64,000 bases of DNA from Nephromyces sp. MM_2019 (lineage: Eukaryota; Apicomplexa; Aconoidasida; Nephromycida), in the NCBI GenBank assembly GCA_015657535.1, contig JADHZB010000963.1, positions 10,317 through 74,316 on the forward strand. Direction: 5' to 3'. The notes under the pieces were generated by a model that ran no database searches, had not been told where the DNA came from, and was given only the letters and a program-made list of their open reading frames with translations. Both the position numbers and the translations under genes were made by a program. The first letter of the stretch is position 1, and each line of letters starts with the position of its first letter. This document shows positions 36,652 to 49,200 of the stretch, piece after piece.

Positions 36652-39309
36652 TTACGACTTGTATCGGTATTTCACACTGAATTTCTTGCCGATGTTGATA
36701 CCCAAACCCTGATTGTCTACGGGGCCCTCTACTTCAAATTTATCTTTCTCACTCAGCATCTTCAATTCTGGAATATTATTATGAAAATCTAGCAGCGAAT
36801 CGTAAAGCCTCTTATCCCTTTCTTCCGGGTCTTCGTACACCATCATTGTTGTACAATTACTTTTCAAGGACTTATCACCCTCACCCCCTACTGAAGATTC
36901 CTCACCCACCTCTGACGATCCCCCACCACCTTCACTGGATGTGGAAAGAACGCCCACAGTGCTTCCTAAAGCCATGCCTTTCAGCTTAGATAATAGCAAT
37001 AGCGGGTAGTAGAGCCTCTTGACAAGCAAGCCTTTCTTGTTGGCATATGGTGGCGGTGTGCTTTGCTTCCTATTTCCTGTGCTTGAACTAGGAGATTCCA
37101 CCTTTTCCGCTTCAACTTTCAAAGAGGAAACTCCCATACTAGTTTCAACTTCGCCATCATGATCGAGTACTATCGTGGGGGTGACACCTGCTTTTCGACC
37201 AGCTTGAGAGAGAGAATCCGCCAACGTCGCATCACCGGAATCCACACATTGCGAGAAATGAGATGAATGGGCAGTTGCATTTCGTAGGTTTTTCGTATCA
37301 GAAACATTTTGCTCCTTCATCCCTGCAAAATTTTTAGGCAAAGTAGAATTCGAACTGGAGCGTTGAACCAGCGGATCAGCGGCTAAACAGTCCGTTTGCG
37401 ATCCGACCGTATCAGCATAGCCAGTTTCTGACAAAATAATTCCTCCAGCATGCGGCCAACCGGATTCATTCAATACCCCCTCCAGCGTAGGCAAGCTTTC
37501 CAAATTCAACAACGCCTCGCATGCCTTATCAAAATCTTCACCCTTAACAAGCAAATTGGAAGTAATATCTTTAGATTCTACATCTCCGACATTTAAGCCT
37601 GATGAAACTTGTGAACCTGGCGCCTCTAAATCTTCCAGGTAAAAACCCTGGCAGTCCTGAGCTGTTGGGAGATCATTGGAGCCTGGTGTACATTCAAACA
37701 TCTGGAGAGAAGCGCTACTGCTATTTCCAACTATAAGCACTCCTCCTGCGACAGTTCCCTTCTTCAGCCCAACTGAATCGGCATTTTCTGCATGCTCCTC
37801 ATTGGATAAAATCGATTTTGAAAAAGGTACCTTTTTTCCCCTGAAGTCAGCATTTGGTTTCCCGTGAAGATGCAATTAACGGGGATGACACAGAGCAAGT
37901 GGGACTGAAATGGATAAATTTGAAGTAAGGAAAACCACTGCATAAGCATGGGAGGAATTGCGCAGAGTGTGGGCAAAAATGCATTATAAAGCACTTGAAA
38001 ATATGGGTGGACTCCGTAAGTTGCAGCACAAGAGAGCAACGAGGTTATAAAATAAAAGGTAGAGTAGGAAAAGGATAAACGTGGGATTAAACGTAAAAGA
38101 AATATTTACAGGCTGGTGTGTTAGAGAAATGAGAACCAGAGATTTCGTACCCACAAGAAGGTAAATGCCCTGATTTTATTAGTCTAGAAATATCAACTTG
38201 CCTCCATATCCTGATTAGAGGGCCCCAGTCCCATCTCCAGAAAAATAGCTTTGAACCAAAAGGGGATGAATCTTGCTTTGCTCTGCACCAAATTAGTACC
38301 AGGAAGCTTCAGAAACTTTAAGTAAGAATAATGATCTCTATTGAAATCCTTTTTCAAGGAAAGCTATAGATGTGTATATCCAAGCAAAAAAATGCGAATT
38401 TTTGCAGTGTAGCATTCCATCCCAAGATAACTAGACAAATTACACTAAAATATCAGCCAGAAAAAAATACAATTTTCTCATACCGTGGCGGAATCTCTAT
38501 CGCTAAACTCTTAAAAGAATGTTTTTGAAAAAACTCTATATTTAAAGCATTAACCACGAAAACTAAACAGCATACCCCATCGACTAATACACTTCACAAA
38601 CTGGCATGAAAAAAGTAATTTTTAATCGAGTTATATGTTAACTTAAAATCTGCCCATCATGAAGCAAAAAAACCGAGAAAAAATAAAAGTTCACATCTAC
38701 CACATCTAAGATTACAAAGCGGGTAATAAAAGTACAAAAACACAAACTAATCCTCAAAAAAATCAGAGAATTACCGCATAACTTATACCTATAAATAACG
38801 TTAGAATATACGTCACTAATATACCCATATATCTCCCCTTGCAGTTTACACTATACATTCCCTCTTCCTACATATTATGCTACAACTTGCTCCGATTATT
38901 CAAAAGGAACTATTTCTTCCTCAAGCGATATTGAGTGTAGAATTTCCTCTTCCGCTTTAGTTTATCGAACTTTTGAGACGGCTAACCCCATAATATCCGC
39001 AAAAACGTGAGAAAATTTTCATTGAAAAAAGAGAGAAAACAAAAAAAGGAAAATCATCCGCAAAGCGCCAATTATTTAGCACCAAAAGCACAAAACTCAC
39101 CGAAAAATTGCAAGTCCAATCTGTATAATGAAAACAGCTAACGTAGCCCCTAAAGAGACATAAATAGGGACACCTCCAAAGTCCCCTGTGGCATGTTCAA
39201 GCAGCTTATACTTGCTAATTATTGATTTGAGGCTCTCATTTTCCTCGTCATCATCTTCAAGCGAAAACTCTTCAGACAACCCAGCATTATCATCTCGCGT
39301 GCTCTCCAT
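36652..39309 (-). CDS. Unrecognised single-pass membrane protein
   Basis: Two-exon model on the minus strand: 39309-39101, with ATG at 39309 and donor CG|GTGAGT, and 37840-36652, with acceptor TTCAG. The join is in phase (CG|G) and gives 465 residues. The first exon encodes an acidic head (FSLEDDDEENESLK) and one membrane segment (VPIYVSLGATLAVFIIQIG). A basic stretch (RGKKVPFSK) follows, so by the positive-inside rule the acidic head is outside or lumenal and the large C-terminal part is cytosolic. The second exon is mostly Ser/Gly/Glu-rich, with a short hydrophobic patch (LYYPLLLLSKLKGMALG) and a more ordered end (ERDKRLYDSLLDFHNNIPEL, then KKFSVKYRYKS). I recognise no family. The 1.26-kb intron contains another exon-like stretch at 38209-38331, so the transcript may have more exons. 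Confidence 0.6.
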
Positions 39310-42300
39310 AATGACAATAATCGCCGGAACGTAGCGAAATTAAGACAATAAACGTCTTCGTTTGGATGCCAGCAATCAACTGTAGTAATAATGCAATTTG
39401 TAGCGCTTTAGCCTAGATACTGCGAAGGAACTACTTTTCGATGAAAGGCTAACAAAAGGCTCAGTATTTTTCAAGGGGGAAGTGCTGCCTTTTTTCTGCC
39501 ACTGTTGGAAGAACGGGGTAATATTATGGTTAGTAGTCTGGCATCACACGAACATTATCTTGCTTGTTTGCAAGAACAACAAAAATGAAGAAAAAAAAAT
39601 ACGGAGACAAAAAAAACAGTTTATTCGAAGTTGATTTAAGCGATATATACAAGCTGGTAAATCGCACTCACATTACGCCCACTCGTACGGCACTCCAGCT
39701 GGGCTGCTTGATGAGCAGGCAATGTTCGGCCTTAGCATATACATGTAATTATTGATAGAGAAATTACAGGAGCATAAGTGGACATGGCTGTACTTATTCT
39801 TTGCCCAAATTAACCATGACTCCACTATGATGAAAAAGTTACAAAAAATACTGTTTTACCCACCTTAAGGAAGTATATGGTAGAACACTGGAAGATATTA
39901 AGAGCCAATCAGGAGGCACCTTCTGTATCAAGTCAGGGCATACACACAATGAGACATAAGAAAAAATCAGGGAAGCCCCAAATTTTCTATCAAAGTGTAA
40001 TCATTTCTCTTGGATTACAAATCATATAAAAAAGCTTACTGAAGTGATAATCTAGTAAATGCTAAAACTTTAATAATAGCTTGAAAAATACTGCAGAAGA
40101 GTTTTCAATTATCTAAGCAAAATTTTTAGCAAAAGCTTTGTTTTTTCAGCTTGCAGAGGCTCCGGAGTAATAGGATTCCATATAGCTTAATGGCGTCAAC
40201 TTTTATTTCTACAAAGATATACGCAAATATGAATATGCAGCTTTCCTTCATGAAGGATTCTTTAACCACGACACTTTCCCCTTCCGTCAAGCCTTCAATA
40301 ACACGTGAGTATCACATTGGCAGCATACACATTTCTTTCCCATATGCTTCACCTAGCAAAAAAAAATACGGTATATTTCGTTAGGCTAGGGATTACAAAA
40401 GGAGTTAAGCTATGAAAACAACATCATCTAAATAAGCATCAACTTCATTTATAATACAGTCTTATCACACCCGCTGAAGACGCTATAATTTTATGAAATC
40501 AGCATTACTAGCATAGTTTTATGTGCAGATACGACTTTCTCATCGATGCGAGCTTAATATACATCCTTGCCAAGTTTAGCATACACAAAAAAAAATCTGC
40601 ACAAGCACTTTTCCTGGACAACTAGTATACGAGCAATGCATCTGCCTCATTTCTTCATGAGCGCTGCGGAGGAAATTGTCATCAAATCACATAGAGGCAT
40701 TTAAAATCGCCTTGTCCACTCTTTTCCTCTAATTTAATAGGTGCTTTTCTAGAATAGGATGAGGCAATAAAGAAAACGTAAATCATGACAGTTCCATTTA
40801 AAAAATGCTCAGGTGCAACGGTGAAGCACAGTACGAAAAGCTGAAGCTACAACGGAAGACAACTGCCCATATACACCGAACTACCCTTACAAGGCTGTAT
40901 CCCTCCGATTCCACCCTCTTTTGCTTCGACTATATCCTTTGCGCTTGCCTCTTTCTCATTTCACCTTGAATCTTTACATTATTCCCTCATTTTAGATATC
41001 AAACCTTGAATATATGTAAGTCCCAGCCTAAGGCGATAAGCGCTAGTCCAGCTTTTTCTCAAACGTCCTATTGCTACTCAAAAAACACTATTCGTTATCT
41101 ACGCTATCCGAACGGCTTTATATAACGATATCACGGGGCTTCCTCATTTCTATTATTTAAAGCATAAATCCTGTCAGTTATATGCATTTGATTCTTGCCA
41201 CTCTTACACATCTTCATGCCAAAATTTTCTAATTCGCCCTATTTTCAAGGTACCCGTGCAAGCCGTGCCTCACCTTGGATTAACTACTTTCAAGGTCCAC
41301 ATTTCGCCTTTTGATCAAACCGATCTAAAAACTACATGTAGCACTGAGATTTCAAGTTCATCAACGAGTTTTGATTATACCATTGAAGCCTCAGCTAAAC
41401 TTCGTTCATGGCATCCCGGTATGGCATGTCAAGGCATCCTGAGTTGCGTGGGTACGACACCGACTACTACTACACGCATAGTTTGCACTAGCAATTGCGA
41501 GCTCAAATGATGAGGCTTCTATTTACGAACACAGCACAACAAGGAAAGGAAGCATTTTTGAAATTTTTTCTTGTCAACACAAGGTGGAGACATCCCTGGG
41601 GAATGTTCCAGACGCTATTCGGAGCAGGCTTTTTTTAGTGTCTTGCATTCGGTACGTGTGGTGCTCTCCTATCCCAGCGTTGAGACTCAGGTTTCTGTTA
41701 GGTTCATCTGCAGACTACCCGGTGCCTACCGGAAAGGCACATAATCAGAGCAGTAATGGTCACAGCACGGCCGGAAGTGCGCTTGCGCCACTCTCAGCAG
41801 CGAAGTCATCACTCGTAGATGAGGAGCCGTGCGTGTCACCGTGGAAGCCAGCAGTCGCACATTCGGTTCAGTCACTATTTTTTTCTTGTAAAGCAGGTTT
41901 CTGGCGGTATAAAAATGGCAGAGAATCTGCCAGCATAGACTGCATGACAAAAAATGTAAAGTTAAGCAAATGCCAGTCCATAGCAAAGCAAAGAAACCGT
42001 GCAGCAGCTTTACAAGTTAAAGCAGTACTTGTGGCCTGATTTCGAGCTTCAAGCTAGCTTTGAGGATAAAAATTAGTGCATGACTTTGGGTTGCACTAGA
42101 GCAATATGACTACATTCGTCTTTATCACTTGTGCATTACTCATCGCTTTCTGTTTTCCAGGACAAGTGTACAGCTAGTCATGGAGTTCTCATGCAGTTCC
42201 CAGTGTGGCATAAACAAGTGAAATAGCCATATATTATCGCATATAGTTGAATAAATTAAGGCAGGATTGTTCAGTTAGTTCTAAAGTAAAAAAAAAGGAA

Positions 42301-43271
42301 CTCTAAATCTGTTAAGCCGTCGACAGCAGAGTGAGTTCACACCCATCTTTTCTCACGCCGTAACCGTACCTAATTACTGTATTGTACAGTCTGGATTTAT
42401 CATTAGTCAGACTAGAATTGCCACCACGGAAACTCTGATGAAATACATAGCATAGCGCATCATCTCAGCACTAACCGACGCATAGCATCAGGCCCTCTCA
42501 CATTGCCGCCCACAATACCATGACAAGAGCCCCATAATATCGTAAAAGCGCATTCACAACGCAGCAGCTCTCTCAAAGCATAAGCACCCTAACATCATAA
42601 GCTCTCACTGCGTATGTACTCTACCAGCATCAGCACTCCCAAAGCATCAGCACCCACATAGCGTCAGCACCCAAACAACATCAGCACCCATATTAGCTCA
42701 CGCTCACCGCGCATCAGCACCCTCGTAGCTTCAGCTCACGCTCATAGCATTAACACCCCTCAAGCCACCCTCTAAGGATCTGCCCTCTCGTCATGAGCGT
42801 AACCTACAGCAGCCTACGCAGCATCAGCACACCATCAAACAACCCTCCCAGCATCAACCCTCAGACGAGCATCCTGCTCAGCATCAACGCGAGATCGCAG
42901 CTTTGCGCGCGTGAAGATCACAGCGTGCTCACCATTCGACGCAGCACCGTATGGTAGCCTACAACTTGATACGATTATTATGTTCACGTGACGCTCCTCA
43001 AAGCACAGTGGTGCTGCTACTTGTTATTGTCCAACTGATGTTCCAGCGGAACATCTGAGCGTTGACCCGCGAGTTTACTCTTCTTGATCCAACTGGTACT
43101 ACAGTCACTAACAAGCCGTTAATTGTCATCACTAATAATTCCATTCTGAAAACTCTATTAATCGCATTTCTTTGTGTGGTCACAAGGCGTGAACTTCCCG
43201 CTGGGCGTTTTCCTCAAAAAAAAGCACCAAATCAGCCTGTGCTCAATTGTACCAGTAATTTATTTAGCAAA
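39310..43271. other. Divergent intergenic region with uncertain ORFs
   Basis: This lies between the minus-strand membrane-protein gene and the allantoinase. On the + strand, 41256-41510 and 41584-42039 are open; the second has a Ser/Ala/Pro-rich, protein-like middle part (GSSADYPVPTGKAHN) and slightly higher GC than its surroundings. No start, splice partner or family was found. 40151-40384 is open but unconvincing. The right part holds the repeat array described separately. Confidence 0.4.
42459..42892. repeat. Degenerate GCATCAGCACCC repeat array upstream of the allantoinase
   Basis: The word GCATCAGCAC or a close variant recurs many times over about 430 bases. The densest part is 42624-42723, where copies follow at about 16-18-nt spacing with CCCA(T/A)A-type spacers. 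The array ends about 380 bases before the allantoinase ATG, within the likely promoter or 5' UTR. Confidence 0.75.
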
Positions 43272-46200
43272 ATGGCCCTGAGTTCGTCATTCCCTCCCAG
43301 AGATTATGTTGGATACGGTGAGAATCCGCCTAATCCCAATTGGCCCAATGGAGCGAAAGTTGCTGTATCCTTTGTGTTTAATTATGAAGAGGGTAAGTGC
43401 TCCGTTTCCTAAAAGTTCTTTTTAGTTGCTTTCTGTAGCGCTTGTACCTGGATGTAAATTTACGCAGATTTTAACAAATGTTTGGGTTAGGTAATGCAAG
43501 GTAGTTAAAGGGATGGGCATGTTGTTCATTGCCTTCACAAATTGGAAATGTGTTTGTGGTCCTTTACTATTTTGTCAGTTGCTATTTTTGTAACTGCCAC
43601 GAGTCGTTATAAGCCCCTCAACTAGCAACAAAAAACATGCATTTCGTACAAGTTTAAGTGGTAAATTTATGAGAACTTAAGGTCTCAAAACTAAGAAATA
43701 TAGTTACTCAGGTTCTTGAGAAGTCGTGATCCAGAGGTAGTAAGGAGGTGGTGGCATACTTGCATATATGAGATGGGTTGTTTGGAATATATGCCTGATT
43801 TGACTTGGTTCCGTGGAGGAAGAAGAGGGGTACAATGAAAGTACAAGGTAGCTTCGTTTTTCCTGAGGGCATTGCGATTCATGACAGCGAACTCTGGTAG
43901 AAATAATGGCGGAACTTCTGAGGACTATTAGGTGTGGCAAGTTGTATGTGTAGGATTGATTTTTCCAAAGTATTTATTAGGAGTTGCACCCCACTACAGC
44001 CCCATGTGTTTGGCATCCATAAATTGATAATACGTATGATTGAGAGGACCGCAAGTTCTAGTAGAAATTCAACGTTGCTTCATTCAATTTTTCTTCGTAT
44101 TATTTGGCATAAGGTTAAGTGCTGCAATACTCTTGGGGTCTGCTATAAAGGTAGACGATTGCTGGTAATTTGCTTTACGGTATGGGCCGTTAGTATTCGT
44201 TGCAATGGCGAAGGTGGTGCAGATTGGTTACAATTTGGCTAAGCATAATCAGTTTTTTTTTGTTGAAACACGGTTATCCCCTGGCACCGGAGGCATTCTC
44301 TTCGTTATCTAATGCGAATGTGAAAATCTTATGTGTATCCTATGAAGTTGGTAAACTAGAGTTCTTTGATGCTTTGGAAAAGTATAAGAAAACTCCGTAG
44401 CTATGCTTCCTTTGTGCTTTGGAGAAGTATAAGAGAATGCCGTACTTCAGAACTGAAAATATTGCTAATTAGGTCGTTGTGGAAGTGGTTTTTTCTGAAC
44501 AAATTCGTTAACCTTTCAAATCTATGCTCCGATGATCTACTTCTTGAAACATATAAGAGGATACTACATCTTACTTTGCTGTTGGATACCAAAATTCCAG
44601 CTATTCGCCACGACCACTGATTTTTTTAGCGTACTTTGCTTAATTTTATACTTTATAAACCTAAGCTTCCTCGTAAAGAACTTATCTTTGCTGCATTCCT
44701 CTGCTGATTATTTTGTTTGCGTTTTTAATTATTCAAGTTCCATATCTTTACCATACTGCGGTATTTTTCCTGCAAAATGCTGAAAACCTCATTAGGATTT
44801 ATTTGCATATATTTTGGGAGCCCTGCTCAGTGTTATCTTCTTTTGTATGTACACTTATGGTCTGCTAGTAGTTTTGTACATCTTTTACATCTGGCTTACA
44901 TGTATCTTGCCATTTAAACTTGGCTCACAGTATGAATACTCTTGTTCTTTTTATATATGTATCGAGTTATGTATATAAATTACCCAATATTTTGTGGTTG
45001 AAGTGTAGCTTTAGCTTGGCATATCTTCACCGCATTCTCCCAGCTTCTACCTACTTCGTTATGATATCTTTGGGTACTAGTATCACTACGTAGGTGCCGA
45101 GATGTCCATTACCGAAGGAGATAAAGGTGCAGAATTTCTTCTCAATGAGATCCCTGGAACTGCTCCCCTGTTAAATAAAAGAAACCCTAATGTTGAATCG
45201 CTTTATGAATATGGATCAAGGGCTGGATGCTGGAGGGTGATTCGTGCCTTTGCGGATAAGAAATTAGCTCTTACTGTATATGCCTGCGGACAGGCATTGG
45301 AAAGAAATCCCGAGGCTGCTCATGCTATGGTAGGGTATATATGTTTCCCATTATTATTGTGCCCCACTCTGCTTCTGGCGTCTGTATCGCGTATTCTATA
45401 TGGCATTGAAAATAGGTATTTTTTGTGTGAACCAATGATAAATTTTGAGCGTATATACATCAAGTATTTGATAATATCTTGGTAGATGAATGGCTATGCA
45501 AACAACCACTCCCACATACACCACAGAGAGTCCGCCTAACACAAGGAGTGTACGTACACTACCGTTTTCCAAGCCTCTTGGCTGTAACCAAGGAGTTTGC
45601 GTAGTTTACAAAGAAGCAGAATTAATATATTGCCCTTTTTTCTGTTTTCGAGCTATAAATATTATAATGGTTGCTGAAATTAACTCTTTCAATTGGGTTC
45701 ATGACAAGAGTTGACATGTCACACACACAAGCAAACGAGCCCAACATACATTGTGTTAGAGTAAGCATATGAGCACATCTCAACTTTTGGGTGAATGGAG
45801 CTTAACCCTCCTACGCCGTTTTTATGGCTTAAAATTTCTATAATACACACGTGATGTAGCGAATCTTTGAGGTGCTTTGAGGAGCTAGTGCACGCTAATG
45901 ATTTACCTTGTATACATTATTAACGTAGCTACCCTTGATATCATTTTTTTTCCAATTTTTCCTAATATCTTGCATAACCTTTTCGATGCTTGCTGCTACC
46001 GGTATAGTTCTTATGAAATTTAGTAAACATGCGCTTTTCATTTATACTTCTTTTTAGCTTTTTCTTTGAATAAAATGCTCATTTAGTTTTAAAGTTCTTT
46101 AAGAGTTTCCCATTATGTTCATCCCACTTTTTGATTCCTTTTTGGCCTAAATGCTCACTTTGCCACCGGAACTTGTGTGTTTCTTTTTCTATTTATCCTT

Positions 46201-49200
46201 CAATCGAGCTGATTCCACACCTCCAGTGTCTTCCCATGCTCAATCCAGTAAATTTCACATGTTTAAGCCCCTACAACGGCATATTTTGTAAATTCCTCGT
46301 ATTCCTAAGAATTTTTAATGCTTTTCATGGTGGCATCAAGATTTTCTTCGTTCTGCAATATACTTCTAATCTTCGCCTTCGTCTTTGATTTTCCTACTGT
46401 TAAACTTGAATCAATCTTCGACATATGAAGTAAAATACTTGCTTTTCTTACTGCTAACCATAATATATTATGCAGCATAAAGCTGGCTTTGAGATGGCTT
46501 CGCATGGGTATCGTTGGCTTGACTATGCTGAAGTACCTATCGAAGTAGAAAGGACGCATATCAGGAAGACCATAGAAGTACATCAAAATTTATTTGGAGC
46601 CCCACCCAGAGGTACTTTTAACGAATTGATACTATACTGCTTACTTATTGTGAAGGAAGGAATCGCTTTCAGTTGTATTTCCATTTTAGTTCCTTGTTTT
46701 TACCTTTTTTGGGTGTAGAACACCAAGCATGCAATGTATGTGTGAAATCTAGTTTTATAACTTGTATTTTCACGCTGTTTATGTTTTTTATATATTTTCA
46801 CCACTTTTAGTTGAGGTGCTGATGCGTTTTACAGCGGCGGTGATTGCCTCGTCTTCAATTTGGTGTTATGCGGTTTTTTGCTAAACGATTCGAATAGTGC
46901 ATTGTGAGTTTTCTTTGGATGTATACTTTAGGATTCTCTGAGTTGTGTAGAAGGTAAAACTTTTGCTCTGAAGGGTGAAGATTTGCTCTTTTTTTATCCG
47001 AGTTTTTGTTGGGGGCAGGTTAGACGTGTGAGATCATGTTTGATAATCATTAATTAGTATGTGTTCTTTCGTCTGATTCTCTCTTATTATATTGTGCTGC
47101 TTTGCTGCCATGCTATCTCCTCGGCGATCTAATCATGAGGAATTTCGCACTAGACTTGTCTCTCACGGGAGCTCTCAGTTACGGCATGATTATTAATCGT
47201 TAGCAACCGTTATATTTCACGCTTGCCTACGATGAGATGATAGTTCATGTTGAATTGGTCTATTACCCGCGATGTTAGGATGTCCTGCAAGTGTTTATGA
47301 TGTGAGGGATCCCCCTTACAAAAAATCTGTTCTCTACTGAATATCTTACTCATTCGCTAGGCATTTTGCGTACAGCCATATCATTAATGAAATGCTTCAA
47401 CTGGAACTTTACTATCCACCTGCTATACCAGCTTACCATTATAGGCAACTTCCATCGCATGTGTTCTCCTGAAGCTCTAGTTTTCCCCTCTGAATTTCTT
47501 TGCAGGTTTCTATCAGGGAAAACCTAGCGCCAAAACAAGAGAGCTTGTTCTCGAGTTTCCTAACTTTGAATATGACAATGATGTCTATAATGATGACCTT
47601 CCATACTGGAACTACTTTTACAGTAGGCCCCTGCTTATGATACCGTACTCTTTGGACTGCAATGACATGAAGTTTGTTGCCCCAAATGTAAGAAATTGGG
47701 AGAAACTGTGGTGCAAGGGGTTTTCCATGGAAATAGTGGATGTAATATCTCGTTGCTCGTAGCCTTGTTATTTTGACCTTTGTATGTATACCTGATTAGC
47801 GCTAAAAGTATCTTTTGAGATATCCTCTTTTTTTTTGTAAGTCAGCTTAACCAAGTGATTTCGAGACTCGCACTTTATTTTTACCAACGCCAAGGAATTA
47901 GCAGCTCTTACCCTTTACTCTCTTTAATCTTCTATCACCCCCGGTTCTTTGATTACCTGTGACGCACACACCCTATACCTACACACACCTTATATGCAAT
48001 CACCTAGACATCACCCACATAGTAACAATCACACAAACCAACACCCCCCTTTTAAGTTTAAATACTGCTATACCACGAGCAAATGGGAACGTGGGTTTAT
48101 CGATAGAGTTTAATCTAAAGAATAAACCTAATATTGGTGCCTATCTGTTATCCCTTCGTTAAGTTTTGACTCAGGAGGCTAATTTTTGGTAGAGTGTGTT
48201 GATGCTAAGACTTGCTGCAGGGTATTGTAGCAGCCCTGGTAGTTTGCATGCATTTTTGGACATGCGCTTGCAAGTTTCTATTGCTCTAATAAATGACGGC
48301 TCTCTAACCCATTATTAGTTGGTGATAAAATAGCTTTTAGCTTGCATCGAAAGTAGCTGCAGAGCAAATTATGCAGTTGATTAATATCGGATGTGTGTGA
48401 GCATACCATGACTTGCTGCCGATGCTGCTCAACTTATTACTTGCCCTTGTACCATCCGCAAACCTCCAATGATGTGTGCAGGGATCTCCTTATTCTTCGG
48501 AAAATTTCTTCAATTACATGAAAGATACTTACCAATGCTTATTAGAAGAATCCACAAATTCTCCAAAGATGATGTCTATTGGGCTTCATGCTCGAATAGT
48601 TGGTAAGAATTGGTGCTTTATTAGCTCTGTACTGGAATTTATAGAGGCATATATCACATACACAGCCATCAATACTACATACAAGGAATGTTGTGTGTGT
48701 GGTGCATGCAGCTGCGCCCACTATTCGGTACTACATTGTCATGTACCGTTTGAGTGCGTTCGTGTTAAGGTGCGATCACTTTTTTTTACAACTATTTGCT
48801 GCTTTGTTAAGCGCTTCACGTATACATTGGAACGTGGTGGTAGGAAAGGTGAATCACTCTTACTGTGCTATGAAATAGGAAATAGTTTATAAAAATTAGA
48901 ATAATTCGGAAGACAGGGGGCGTCAGCTTTCAATATCTTCAATAAACTCTAAACGCTTATGCTCTGCTAAGCACACGCATTTAAGCCTTTTGGCTTCTTG
49001 TAGAGCTAATCTGCCACCAGTTTTAAGCCTGTCTTATTGATTGGGCGCTGGTATGTCCGATTAATATGAATTTGGAAGGATTTTATATCTTTGAAATAAT
49101 GCATTTGAGTGCTTCATGCCTCATTTGGTGTAGTTTACATGCTTTGCTTTTAATTTTTCATAGCTCCAAATCCCGTGTGGCAAACTCATTGAAGAGGACT

